From the NCBI RefSeq assembly GCF_007989105.1, contig NZ_BJVK01000013.1, forward strand, positions 1 through 60,213: DNA of 60,213 nucleotides. Reading direction: 5' to 3'. This stretch comes from Lentilactobacillus kefiri. GTDB taxonomy: Bacteria > Bacillota > Bacilli > Lactobacillales > Lactobacillaceae. Within the stretch, counting starts at the first letter, position 1, and each line of letters begins with the position of its first letter. The notes beneath the pieces are model-generated. The model had not been told where the DNA came from, made no database searches, and was given only the letters and a program-made list of their open reading frames with translations. This document shows, piece by piece, positions 27,606-36,220 of this stretch. The position numbers and the translations under genes were made by a program.

Positions 27606-28133
27606 ATGTCATACAACGAAGAACAATATGAACAGTGGGAACAAAAGCTGAAATTGGTAGAACTGCCACTCTGGGCCGATTTGCCAAAATTTGAATTATA
27701 TATGGATCAACTTGTCGCACTGGTAAATGAAACCTTGGGGCCAATCGGAATCGACAAAGTCACTCCGGCAATGATCAACAATTACGTTAAAAACAAGGCA
27801 ATTATGGCGCCGGTTAAGAAAAAGTATCAGACCATGCAGGTTGCCGATGTCATCCTAATCAGTTTGTTGAAGCCGGCATTCTCCTTAGAGACTATTCGGC
27901 ACGGTATCGATCAGGTGACTGCCAATATTTACCCACAACAGGCATATGACACGTTCATTAAACGACTGCTATTTTCATTTAAGAACATGGACAGCCGCAA
28001 CAGCCGGGCACTGGAAGAAAAAAATCTCAATGATAAATTAATGCAGGTTGCAGTTAATGTCATTATTGACAGAATTCAATCTGAAAAGCTTTTATCGATT
28101 ATTCAGAAGCCATTGACGAAAGTAACCAAATAA
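27606..28133 (+). CDS. DUF1836-domain protein (putative MerR-like regulator)
   Basis: 175 residues, all helical. ITPAMINNY-like text (VTPAMINNYVKNKAIMAPVKKKY, written here in part as KVTPAMINNYVKNKAI) is the DUF1836 helix-turn-helix, about residues 58-80. The domain is widespread in Firmicutes, function unproven, and often compared with MerR DNA-binding domains. AGGAGTG precedes the ATG. It lies directly upstream of adhE with Rex-like and cre-like sequences after its stop codon. Confidence 0.8.
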   Translation: MSYNEEQYEQWEQKLKLVELPLWADLPKFELYMDQLVALVNETLGPIGIDKVTPAMINNYVKNKAIMAPVKKKYQTMQVADVILISLLKPAFSLETIRHGIDQVTANIYPQQAYDTFIKRLLFSFKNMDSRNSRALEEKNLNDKLMQVAVNVIIDRIQSEKLLSIIQKPLTKVTK

Positions 28134-28140
28134 TTAGAAG

Positions 28141-28158
28141 TCGTGAATATGTTCACAT
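28141..28158 (+). promoter_or_regulatory. Rex-like operator 1
   Basis: TCGTGAATATGTTCACAT matches the Rex consensus TTGTGAAWWWWTTCACAA at 15 of 18 positions, with a perfect GTGAA-N4-TTCAC core. Rex senses the NADH/NAD ratio. It lies about 230 bases before adhE, on the far side of a terminator. Confidence 0.45.
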
Positions 28159-28165
28159 ATAAATA

Positions 28166-28179
28166 ATGGAACCGCTTTC
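28166..28179 (+). promoter_or_regulatory. cre-like site upstream of adhE
   Basis: TGGAACCGCTTTCA fits TGWNANCGNTNWCA except at the third base. It sits between Rex-like site 1 and the terminator. Confidence 0.4.
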
Positions 28180-28183
28180 ATAG

Positions 28184-28212
28184 AAAAAGGACTTGGTTAA
28201 CAAGTCCTTTTT
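28184..28212 (+). terminator. Terminator of the DUF1836 gene
   Basis: AAAAAGGACTTG pairs with CAAGTCCTTTTT around a short loop, so adhE starts from its own promoter. Confidence 0.85.
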
Positions 28213-28259
28213 ATTTTGTTTGCTGTTATATCAGCTTGGAAGCACTTACAAAAAATAAA

Positions 28260-28277
28260 TTGTGATTTTTTGAACAA
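28260..28277 (+). promoter_or_regulatory. Rex-like operator 2
   Basis: TTGTGATTTTTTGAACAA matches the Rex consensus at 15 of 18 positions and ends 5 bases before the -35 box of adhE. A TTGTGAA half-site lies just past the -10 box (28316). Confidence 0.55.
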
Positions 28278-28282
28278 AAGTG

Positions 28283-28310
28283 TTTACATTTTTTCAATAC
28301 GTGATATTAT
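28283..28310 (+). promoter_or_regulatory. adhE promoter
   Basis: -35 TTTACA (28283-28288), 16-base spacer and -10 TATTAT (28305-28310), giving a leader of about 57 bases with GGAGG before the ATG. Confidence 0.7.
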
Positions 28311-28373
28311 AAGTCTTGTGAAAAAGATAACATATTTCAAACAACCTACAAACGATTCATTGGAGGAAAATCA

Positions 28374-30983
28374 ATGATTGATAATAAAGCAAAAGAAACA
28401 AAAGCAGCAAAGACTGATGTCGATACTGTCATTAACGGTTTAGTTTCAAAAGCACAAAAAGCTCTTGAAATTATGGATTCATTTGACCAAGAAAAAGTTG
28501 ACCACATTACTCACCAAATGGTAATGGCCGGCCAAGACAAACATATGGATCTTGCAATCATGGCTTATGAAGAAACTGGCCGTGGTGTTGCTGAAGATAA
28601 AGCTATCAAGAATATGTACGCTACTGAAGAAATTTGGCACAGTATTCGCGACCACAAGACTGTTGGTGTTATCAAAGATGATAAGGAACGCCAATTGATT
28701 ACGGTTGCTGAACCTCTGGGTGTCCTTGCTGGAATTACACCAGTTACCAACCCAACTTCAACAACATTGTTCAAGTCCATCATTTCAATGAAGACTCGAA
28801 ACCCAATTATCTTTAGTTTCCATCCACAAGCTTTGAAGTCATCAATTGCAGCTGCCAAAGTTGTTCGTGATGCTGCCATTGCTGCTGGTGCTCCTGAAGG
28901 ATGTATCCAGTGGATTGAAGAGCCAAGTATTGAAGCAACTGATAAGTTGATCAACAACCCAGGCGTTGCAAGTACACTTGCTACTGGTGGCCCAGGCATG
29001 GTTAAAGCAGCTTACTCAACTGGAAAGCCTGCTTTAGGTGTTGGACCTGGTAACGGCCCTGTTTATATCGAAAAGACTGCTAACATTCTTCGTGCCGTAA
29101 ATGATTTGGTTCTCTCAAAGACCTTTGATAATGGTATGATTTGTGCCACTGAAAACAGTGCAGTTATTGATACTGATATTTACGCTGAAGTTAAGAAACA
29201 ATTAGTTAAGAACGGTGTCTTCTTTGTAGAAAAGAAAGACCAAGCCAAGTTGGCTGAAGCAATGTTCAACCCTAAGACTTGTGCCGTTAAAGGCCCGATT
29301 GCCGGAAAATCAGCCAAGGTTATTGCTAAGTTGGCTGGAATCAAAGTTCCCGACAATACCAAAGTTTTAGCTGCTGAAATTAACGGCGTTGGTCCTAAAT
29401 ACCCATTATCAGCTGAAAAGTTGAGCCCAGTTATTTCAATTTACAAAGCTAAGAACCATGAAGAAGGATTTAAGCTCTGTGACGAATTACTTCACTTCGG
29501 TGGAATGGGACACACTGCCGGCATTCAAACTTTGGATGACGACTTGGCCCTCAAGTTCGGTGAACAGATGAAGGCAGCCCGTGTGCTTGTTAACACACCA
29601 GGTGGTTTCGGAGGTCTTGGTAATCTTTATAACGAAATGACACCATCATTAACATTAGGTACCGGTTCATGGGGAGCTAACTCAATTTCTCATAACGTTA
29701 CCGACTATGACCTTTTGAACATCAAAACTATCGCAAAGAGACGAAATAATATGCAATGGATTAAGTTACCTCGTGTTTACTTTGAAAAGACTTCAGTTCG
29801 TTACCTGATGGATATGCCTGGAATCAATAAGGTATTTATCGTAACCAGTCCAGAAATGGTTGAATTTGGCTACGTTGACAAGGTTCTTGATGAATTGAAA
29901 CGTCGTCCAAATGAAATCGAATATTCATTATTCTCAAGTGTTGAACCAGATCCAACAACTGACACCGTTGAAAAAGGTGTTCGTCAAATGAACGCATTTA
30001 AGCCTGACACAATCATTGCCCTTGGTGGTGGTTCACCATTGGATGCCGCTAAGAACATGTGGTTATTCTACGAAGACCCTAAGACCAGCTTCTTCGGTGC
30101 AAAGCAGAAGTTCTTGGATATCAGAAAGCGTGCTTATCGCTTCCAGAAGCCTAAGAAGGCTCAAATGATCGCTATCCCAACCACTTCAGGTACTGGTTCA
30201 GAAGTTACACCATTCGCTGTTATTACTGATTCAAAGACTCATGTTAAGTACCCATTGGCTGATTACGCATTGACACCAGATGTTGCCATCGTTGACCCAC
30301 AATTTGTTGAAACTGTACCAAAGGGTAACATTGCTGCTTCAGGTTTGGATACGTTATGCCATGGTATCGAATCATTCGTATCAACAATGGCATCAGATTA
30401 CACTCGTCCATTGTCACTTCAAGCTATCAAGTTGGTATTTGACAACTTGGCAGATTCATACAATGGAAACATGCACGCCAAGGAAGAAATGCATAACGCC
30501 GCAACTCTTGCCGGAATGGCATTTGCCAACGCATTCCTTGGAATTACCCACTCAGTTGCCCATAAACTTGGCGGTGAGTTTGGCTTGACCCATGGTATCG
30601 CAATTGCAATCACCATGCCTCATGTCATCCGTTACAATGCCAAATTACCAGAAAAGATCGCCGCATGGCCTAAGTACGAGTACTTCCGTGCCAACAAAGA
30701 CTACGCAGAAATTGCCCGTTACGTTGGTATCCAAGGCAAGACCGACGATGAATTAATCGAAGGATTGGTTCAAAGAATCATCAAGTTGGCCCACGAAGTA
30801 GGCGTAACCTTAAGCTTGAAGGCTTGGGGCGTAGACAAAGCCAAATTCGATGCAGCTCTTGATCGTCTGTCAGTATTGGCATACGAAGACCAATGCACAA
30901 CTGCCAACCCTAAGGAACCTTTGATTGCCGATCTGAAGCAAATTATGATTGACGATTATGAAGGAACGAATGTAGAAAAGTAG
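28374..30983 (+). CDS. adhE: Bifunctional acetaldehyde-CoA/alcohol dehydrogenase
   Basis: 869 residues, standard for AdhE. The N-terminal aldehyde dehydrogenase half (about 20-440) has the catalytic Cys in NGMICATENSAV; the C-terminal iron-dependent alcohol dehydrogenase half (about 460-860) has GGGSPLDAAK, DTLCHGIESF and HSVAHKLGGEFGLTHG with the metal-binding His residues. It reduces acetyl-CoA to ethanol with two NADH, the redox sink after phosphoketolase. Codon choice looks strongly biased, as in highly expressed genes. Rex-like and cre-like sites precede it. The stop codon TAG is immediately followed by a palindromic element with an internal terminator. Confidence 0.97.
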   Translation: MIDNKAKETKAAKTDVDTVINGLVSKAQKALEIMDSFDQEKVDHITHQMVMAGQDKHMDLAIMAYEETGRGVAEDKAIKNMYATEEIWHSIRDHKTVGVIKDDKERQLITVAEPLGVLAGITPVTNPTSTTLFKSIISMKTRNPIIFSFHPQALKSSIAAAKVVRDAAIAAGAPEGCIQWIEEPSIEATDKLINNPGVASTLATGGPGMVKAAYSTGKPALGVGPGNGPVYIEKTANILRAVNDLVLSKTFDNGMICATENSAVIDTDIYAEVKKQLVKNGVFFVEKKDQAKLAEAMFNPKTCAVKGPIAGKSAKVIAKLAGIKVPDNTKVLAAEINGVGPKYPLSAEKLSPVISIYKAKNHEEGFKLCDELLHFGGMGHTAGIQTLDDDLALKFGEQMKAARVLVNTPGGFGGLGNLYNEMTPSLTLGTGSWGANSISHNVTDYDLLNIKTIAKRRNNMQWIKLPRVYFEKTSVRYLMDMPGINKVFIVTSPEMVEFGYVDKVLDELKRRPNEIEYSLFSSVEPDPTTDTVEKGVRQMNAFKPDTIIALGGGSPLDAAKNMWLFYEDPKTSFFGAKQKFLDIRKRAYRFQKPKKAQMIAIPTTSGTGSEVTPFAVITDSKTHVKYPLADYALTPDVAIVDPQFVETVPKGNIAASGLDTLCHGIESFVSTMASDYTRPLSLQAIKLVFDNLADSYNGNMHAKEEMHNAATLAGMAFANAFLGITHSVAHKLGGEFGLTHGIAIAITMPHVIRYNAKLPEKIAAWPKYEYFRANKDYAEIARYVGIQGKTDDELIEGLVQRIIKLAHEVGVTLSLKAWGVDKAKFDAALDRLSVLAYEDQCTTANPKEPLIADLKQIMIDDYEGTNVEK

Positions 30984-31147
30984 TGAGCGACGAGACCTGG
31001 GTGGTCCCGGAGCATAACTAGAAAAAGTCAGTGATGAGTGATTTACTCATCACTGGCTTTTTTTAGTTATGTAGTAGGGACCAGGGTCGTCGCCCACAGG
31101 ACTAGGCAGGTGTTCCACCGGCCGTCGGAGCTGTCCTCAAAGGCCGA
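30984..31147 (+). repeat. Palindromic stop-codon-associated element, copy B (behind adhE)
   Basis: Starts TGAGCGACGAG directly after the stop codon; outer arm ACCTGGGTGGTCCC pairs with GGGACCAGGGTCGTCGC near 31078. Inside are the nested arms CATAACTA/TAGTTATG and a terminator hairpin. The tail ACTAGGCAGG, CCGGCCGTCGGAG and CTGTCCTCAAA is the reverse complement of the 10470-10510 segment. Bases 31148-31231 hold nothing recognisable. Confidence 0.85.
31022..31064 (+). terminator. adhE terminator inside element B
   Basis: GTCAGTGATGAGT pairs with ACTCATCACTGGC around GATTT and is followed by seven T. Confidence 0.9.
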
Positions 31148-31231
31148 CTAAACCAGAAAAGAGCCAAAAATATCCAATCTAATGTAGCAAATTTCTGCAA
31201 TATCTTAGCAGAAAATCCAATCATCAACTGA

Positions 31232-31270
31232 CAAAAGCCGTTAACCACAAACAATGTGGCTAACGGCTTT
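31232..31270 (-). terminator. Terminator of the AraC-family gene
   Basis: AAAAGCCGTTA and CCACA pair with TGTGG and TAACGGCTTTT. Confidence 0.85.
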
Positions 31271-31291
31271 TCTACACAAACGATTTATCAA

Positions 31292-32191
31292 CTACTTATA
31301 TTGAATATGATATTTCTCCTGCATCTCCCGAGGAATCGGGATGCTGGGATCAACAAATGGATTGTTTTGGTGATGATAGGCAAAGTGCCTGCGATAATTG
31401 GATGGTGTGATCCCAGTGTGCTTTTTAAAAACCCGGATAAAGTTCTTCTCGTTTCTAAAGTAGCTGTTCTCACTAATCTCGTAAATTGGCAGGTTGGTTT
31501 TCACCAACAAGACCTTTGCGGCTTGAATCTTTAATCCCAACAAGTGTTGGAGTGGTGTGATATTTAAATCGTGCTTAAATTGTTGCGTAAGATAGGCATT
31601 TGAGACCTCAAAGTGCTGCGCAACATCTTTAATCGACAAATCAGTACTTATATTAGCCCGAATCCATTCTATCGACTGACTTACCAATGCGGATAAGTGG
31701 GTGTTCTTTGCCCTGCGTGAACATTCAATGTTCAGTCGTGCAAGGATAGTTGTTGTTAAGAGGTTTAATGGCAGCTCGTTGGTTTTTCTGTCCATTTCCA
31801 TATTCATGAGTTCGCTCAGCAAAATCAGAATGTCATTGATATCTCTAACGTGAAACTTGCTTGAAAAAATCAGTTGGTCTTTTGATTCGTCGTCAATTGA
31901 ATCAACAACTTTGTAATCACAATAGAAGTGAAGCCAGTAAAAATTAATCTGCTGGGTCATCTTCCCATTGCCAGTCACTTTGGCATAGGGTGGTACTAAT
32001 ATAACGTCACCGGGTTTAAGAATAAACGGCCGGTCGTTGACGAGAATGGATAGCGTTCCTTTTTCCGCTAATATCAATTCAAAATCCGCTTGATGCTGAT
32101 TGACGGGATGTTCCCATTGGCCGTCAAACGAAAATTCACCAATGAAGAATAAAAAGGCTGGTTTGGAAATATCCAATGCAAGATAACTCAT
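31292..32191 (-). CDS. AraC-family transcriptional regulator
   Basis: 299 residues. The N-terminal cupin sensor (about 20-130) includes LVNDRPFILKPGDVILVPP; the C-terminal double helix-turn-helix (about 195-295) has IKDVAQHFEVSNAYLTQQF and NFIRVFKKHTGITPSNYRR, the AraC signature. It is divergent from the MFS gene and next to a GH127 glycosidase, so it probably senses an arabinose-containing sugar and activates these genes (inference). The ATG 32191 has AAGGGGCGAAG upstream. Confidence 0.92.
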   Translation of the reverse strand: MSYLALDISKPAFLFFIGEFSFDGQWEHPVNQHQADFELILAEKGTLSILVNDRPFILKPGDVILVPPYAKVTGNGKMTQQINFYWLHFYCDYKVVDSIDDESKDQLIFSSKFHVRDINDILILLSELMNMEMDRKTNELPLNLLTTTILARLNIECSRRAKNTHLSALVSQSIEWIRANISTDLSIKDVAQHFEVSNAYLTQQFKHDLNITPLQHLLGLKIQAAKVLLVKTNLPIYEISENSYFRNEKNFIRVFKKHTGITPSNYRRHFAYHHQNNPFVDPSIPIPREMQEKYHIQYK

Positions 32192-32234
32192 GATTCTTCG
32201 CCCCTTAAATAATGCGACTAATTATTAAAAAATG

Positions 32235-32270
32235 TGTATTTTCAAACTTAGATTAAACGATTAAAATACA
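32235..32270. promoter_or_regulatory. Inverted repeat in the araC-MFS divergent region
   Basis: TGTATTTT and AAAATACA are separated by 20 bases, midway between the divergent genes. A second dyad TGCAGTC-N8-GACTGCA lies at 32301-32322, within the probable MFS leader. Confidence 0.4.
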
Positions 32271-32365
32271 TAGGTCAAGCTATGCGCTCTTTCGATATAT
32301 TGCAGTCAACGAGGCGACTGCATAAATGGGGTGCGGATGAATTTAATCAAGGATGGAAAACGAAT

Positions 32366-33553
32366 ATGAAGACCAAATTGCAATCAATTGTTTTAGTTTT
32401 AATTGGTTTTGTTCTGGGGTGCAATGAATTTATCATTGTCGGAATTTTATCAGATGTCAGCCGTGGCTTTAATGTGTCAACATCGCAAGCCGGATTTTTA
32501 GTGACCTTGTTTGCGTTGGTATACGCATTTTCCACGCCAATTGTGAATACGATTATCAGTCAATTTAACCGGTTCAAGGTACTCGTCATATTGATGGGAA
32601 TTTTTATTGCCGGCAATACCTACACCGCCCTGGCACCATCGTTTAATCAGTTGATTGCCTCCAGGGTAATCACGGCATTAACTGCAGGGCCAATTATTTC
32701 ACTGGCAATGTCTTTTGCAACGGTCATTGTCTCAATTCAAAAGCGGCCAATGCTGGTATCTTGGATCTTTTCCGGATTTAGTATTGCCTCAGTTGTCGGG
32801 GTTCCGGTTGGAACATTGATCGCCAATTCAACGAACTGGCGATATTCTTTCCTATTAATCACGATTATTGGACTTGCTTGCCTGGCGGCCGTTGTCTGGC
32901 TCTTGCCTAAGCACATCAAGCAAACAAAAAGTTCACTCATGGGTCAGTTGGCGATTGTGCGTGACAGACGGGTCATCATTGGCTCTGCGCTGGTCATGTG
33001 CAATTTGGCTGGGACCTACGTTGTTTATACGTACTTACAACCTATTTTAACGGAGATGATGAAATTTTCCGTTGCTTCTCTTGGCTTGCTGCTGGCCGTT
33101 TATGGGGTTGCGTCAATATTCAGCAATCAATTTTCAGGCTTTCTTGCCAGTCACGGAAGTCTGACTCGGATGCCATGGGTCTATATTGTCCAGTCAGTGG
33201 TGTTTTTGATGATGCCGTTTTTTATTCATTCTCAAACCCTGGGATTTCCACTCCTATTGATCATGGGAATGGCGATGTATCTGTTAAATGCGCCAATTCA
33301 GATTCATTTTATGCAGATTGCAGAGTCCGATTATCCCCAGTCGATGGTCTTGGCGTCCTCGTTTAATTCGATTTTCTCAAATTTGGGGATTTCGGTCGGG
33401 TCAGCTGTTGGATCAGCAATCCTTTCAACTGGTGGATTGTCTGCTTTGGGAATCGGTGCCGCAGTGTTTGCGGTTGCCTCATTTGGACTGGTAACTTACT
33501 TGGTCAAAATAACCCATCATTTTATTAAAACTGTTAAAAATAAAGTTGCCTAA
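32366..33553 (+). CDS. MFS transporter (AraJ-like)
   Basis: 395 residues, about 12 hydrophobic segments. Begins with LIGFVLGCNEFIIVGILSDV, the typical AraJ/DHA1 first segment (the GxxEFxxxG pattern), and SASRVITALTAGP-like text after segment 4 (seen as IASRVITALTAGP). It is placed between AraC and GH127 genes, so export or uptake of a pentose-related product is plausible. ATG 32366 has AAGGATGG upstream; the longer frame from 32282 is not supported. Confidence 0.87.
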   Translation: MKTKLQSIVLVLIGFVLGCNEFIIVGILSDVSRGFNVSTSQAGFLVTLFALVYAFSTPIVNTIISQFNRFKVLVILMGIFIAGNTYTALAPSFNQLIASRVITALTAGPIISLAMSFATVIVSIQKRPMLVSWIFSGFSIASVVGVPVGTLIANSTNWRYSFLLITIIGLACLAAVVWLLPKHIKQTKSSLMGQLAIVRDRRVIIGSALVMCNLAGTYVVYTYLQPILTEMMKFSVASLGLLLAVYGVASIFSNQFSGFLASHGSLTRMPWVYIVQSVVFLMMPFFIHSQTLGFPLLLIMGMAMYLLNAPIQIHFMQIAESDYPQSMVLASSFNSIFSNLGISVGSAVGSAILSTGGLSALGIGAAVFAVASFGLVTYLVKITHHFIKTVKNKVA

Positions 33554-33645
33554 GCTCACAAATCTAGAGCCTAGGCGTTGATGCCATGGGGTTATCCAGA
33601 ATTTGAGGGCCCATTGTGAATGACTAAAAAACTGTCACTTTTTTA

Positions 33646-33660
33646 TTGAAAACGTTCCCC
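33646..33660 (+). promoter_or_regulatory. cre-like site before the GH127 gene
   Basis: TTGAAAACGTTCCCC fits the alternative cre consensus WTGNAANCGNWNNCW except at the last base, and ends just before the -35 box. Confidence 0.45.
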
Positions 33661-33662
33661 AA

Positions 33663-33691
33663 TTGCCATCTGAATTCGCTTACAATATAAG
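33663..33691 (+). promoter_or_regulatory. Promoter of the GH127 gene
   Basis: -35 TTGCCA (33663-33668), 17-base spacer, -10 TATAAG (33686-33691). Confidence 0.55.
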
Positions 33692-33735
33692 CTATATTAT
33701 GGATATTGCTTTTTGGATATGAAAGGACAATTCAA

Positions 33736-35724
33736 ATGAAAAAGCCAACTGCAACAACTCAATTATCAATTAATAAAGTAAAAATTACGTCTGACTTTTG
33801 GACGAGATACCGCGATTTGGTCGCTAACGTGGTGGTCCCATATCAATACGAAACAATCAGCGACAAAAATGATACGACAATTGGTGATGATGCATTTACT
33901 GATAAGGAAGCTTACCAAGACGGCCTGCAAAGCCATGCCATTGAAAACTTGAAGATTGCTGCAGGAATCAGCAAAGGTAAACATGTCGGCATGAACTTCC
34001 AAGATACCGACGTCTATAAATGGCTGGAAGCAGCAGCTTACACACTTCAGTATCATCCAGACAAGGACTTACAGGCTGAAACCGATGCGGTTGTTGATTT
34101 GATCGCCAAGGCCCAAGAGCCGGATGGGTATCTTTCAACAATTTTCCAAATCAAGTTTCCTGAAAGAAAGTTTAAACGACTTCAACAATCTCACGAATTA
34201 TATTCAATGGGTCATTATATTGAAGCCGGGGTTGCCTATTTTGAAGCAACTGGCAATCAAAAGGCCCTTGATATCGCTGAAAAGATGGCGGCTTGTTTAG
34301 AGGACAACTTTGGCCTTGAAGACAACAAGATCCACGGTTATGGTGGTCATCCTGAAATCGAATTGGCATTAATGCGACTTTACGAAGTAACTGGAAAGAA
34401 AGAATATTTGAATCTGACAAATTACTTCATTCGTCAACGTGGTCAGGATCCGGATTTCTTCGATAAGCAAAATGAAGCCGATGGTTGGGACAATGCCTTT
34501 TGGCCAGATCTCAATACGATTGGTAATGAATATTACTACGCAGATAAGCCTGTAACGGAACAAACCAATGCTCACGGTCACGCTGTCCGCTGTGTTTATT
34601 TGGCAACCGGCTTGGCTCACCTTGCCCGGGTAACTGGCGACCAAGACTTAAAAGACGCGGCTCAACGAATTTGGAATGACATTGTCAAAAAACAAATGTA
34701 TATTACTGGTAACGTCGGCCAAACATCCACTGGTGAGGCCTTCACCTTTGACTATGACCTGCCAACCGATACCGACTACGGCGAAACTTGTGCTTCAGTT
34801 GCGATGACTTTCTTTGCTCGTCAGATGCTTGCCGGTGATTTTAAGGGTGAGTATGGGGATGTAATCGAAAAAGAAATCTATAATGGCGCATTAAGTGGAA
34901 TGGCTTTAGATGGAACCCATTATTTCTATGTAAATCCGTTGGAAGTTAATCCAAGCGAATCTGCTAAGAATCCTGATAAGAAACATGTTCTGCCACGCCG
35001 TCAAGCTTGGTTTGGAACAGCTTGCTGCCCATCAAACATTACCCGATTGATTGCTTCTATGGATCGTTATCTTTACGAAGTTAAGGACAATACTATCTTT
35101 GCCCATCAGTATATTGCTAATTCAACAACCTTTAGTGATGGAATCAAAGTGGATCAAGAAAGTAATTTACCATGGGATGGTACCGCGACATTTGAGATTA
35201 CCAATCCGGAAAATGTTCACTTTAATTTTGCAGTTCGAATTCCCAACTGGAGCAGAGATTCATTTAAGATAACTGTTAACAATCAGGTGATTGACGCGGA
35301 CGGAAAAGATGGCATTGTCATTGTTCCGATCACTGACGAAAAAACATCTATTGAAGTTGTCCTGGATATGAAGACAAATTTGATTTATGCCAATTCTAAA
35401 GTACGGGCAAATGCGGATGATGTTGCTGTTCAACGCGGCCCACTCGTATACTGTGCAGAACAGGTTGATAACCCCGGCAATCTTTGGAACTACCAACTCG
35501 ACACGGTTCCCCACTTTGACTTTGCATATCAAGATGACTTATTGAATGGTGTCGGTGTCCTGACAACCAACGATGCAACCAAAGTTGAAACAGAAGACGA
35601 CTCTGACAGCCTTTACCAGTTCAATAAGGCTCCTAGAAGAGCTTCAACCAAGTTAACCCTGATTCCTTATTACTCATGGGCTAACCGGGACGAAGGCCAG
35701 ATGAGTGTTTGGCTTCACAAATAA
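33736..35724 (+). CDS. GH127 beta-L-arabinofuranosidase
   Basis: 662 residues, close to the 658 of Bifidobacterium HypBA1. The zinc/cysteine active site is visible: Glu350 and Cys352 in YGETCASVAM, and Cys430-Cys431 in GTACCPSNITRL. In HypBA1 the matching Glu and three Cys bind zinc and one Cys is the nucleophile. The enzyme would release L-arabinofuranose from plant glycoprotein sugars. No signal peptide, so it acts in the cytoplasm on imported oligosaccharides. ATG 33736 follows AAAGGA; the ten extra upstream codons lack a site. Carbon control through a cre-like site is likely. Confidence 0.93.
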   Translation: MKKPTATTQLSINKVKITSDFWTRYRDLVANVVVPYQYETISDKNDTTIGDDAFTDKEAYQDGLQSHAIENLKIAAGISKGKHVGMNFQDTDVYKWLEAAAYTLQYHPDKDLQAETDAVVDLIAKAQEPDGYLSTIFQIKFPERKFKRLQQSHELYSMGHYIEAGVAYFEATGNQKALDIAEKMAACLEDNFGLEDNKIHGYGGHPEIELALMRLYEVTGKKEYLNLTNYFIRQRGQDPDFFDKQNEADGWDNAFWPDLNTIGNEYYYADKPVTEQTNAHGHAVRCVYLATGLAHLARVTGDQDLKDAAQRIWNDIVKKQMYITGNVGQTSTGEAFTFDYDLPTDTDYGETCASVAMTFFARQMLAGDFKGEYGDVIEKEIYNGALSGMALDGTHYFYVNPLEVNPSESAKNPDKKHVLPRRQAWFGTACCPSNITRLIASMDRYLYEVKDNTIFAHQYIANSTTFSDGIKVDQESNLPWDGTATFEITNPENVHFNFAVRIPNWSRDSFKITVNNQVIDADGKDGIVIVPITDEKTSIEVVLDMKTNLIYANSKVRANADDVAVQRGPLVYCAEQVDNPGNLWNYQLDTVPHFDFAYQDDLLNGVGVLTTNDATKVETEDDSDSLYQFNKAPRRASTKLTLIPYYSWANRDEGQMSVWLHK

Positions 35725-35748
35725 CTAAAACTTTAATCTCGTTTCTTT

Positions 35749-35787
35749 AACGGCGTGATTCCGAGTTCTCCTTGGAATCACGCCGTT
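35749..35787 (+). terminator. Rho-independent terminator
   Basis: AACGGCGTGATTCC pairs perfectly with GGAATCACGCCGTT, then ATTTTTGT. Confidence 0.92.
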
Positions 35788-35865
35788 ATTTTTGTGTTGA
35801 GATATTTTAGTCAAATTTCCAAAAGCCCATAAACTATGGGTGATGATATGCTATACTTTTCAGTG

Positions 35866-36003
35866 TAAAGAAGCATAATAAAACGGAAAAAGGTGAAAAT
35901 CCTTTACAGCCCCTTCGCTACTGTAAGATTGACGAAGCTGTCAGAACTCACTGGGTTACCCTGGAAAGAGGACAGTTGTAGGACGAGATCAAGTCAGGAT
36001 ACG
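35866..36003 (+). ncRNA. Cobalamin riboswitch aptamer
   Basis: The segment contains the conserved B12-riboswitch elements in order: GGTGAAAATCC (35892), ACAGCCCCTTCGCTACTGT (35906), GAAGCTGTCAG (35934), an ACTGG loop, GGAAAGAGGACAG and the 3' signature AAGTCAGGATAC (35991-36002). A TATACT box at 35852 is suitably placed. Such elements switch genes off when adenosylcobalamin or a relative binds. The gene pair downstream is therefore predicted to rise when B12 is scarce. Confidence 0.93.
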
Positions 36004-36123
36004 TTTGTTATGCCGATTGCAAAGCTTCTTAGGGTCGGCTTTGTCAATTAATAGCGTATCTATCGGATATTTCGTATGCTCAAATTCAATGTCTGAATAT
36101 AGGTTGTTAGTGATTAAAGAAAC

Positions 36124-36156
36124 GGCCCTGGCTAGCAATACTAGCTGGGCTTTTTT
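36124..36156 (+). terminator. Riboswitch-controlled terminator
   Basis: GCCCTGGCTAG pairs with CTAGCTGGGC around CAATA, followed by TTTTTT, 65 bases before the first gene's start codon. It is the expected expression platform of the upstream cobalamin aptamer. Bases 36004-36123 hold probable antiterminator sequence and no supported gene. Confidence 0.8.
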
Positions 36157-36220
36157 GTTGTGTTCAATTGTTTATTTTGTTGAGGGTTTCATCACTATTT
36201 ATTTGGAGGAGAGCAGACAC

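Noticed and set aside
36005-36220. N-terminal extension of the DUF4430 protein frame by 72 codons
   Set aside because: The stretch overlaps the end of the riboswitch aptamer and its terminator; a good signal peptide and ribosome site mark ATG 36221.
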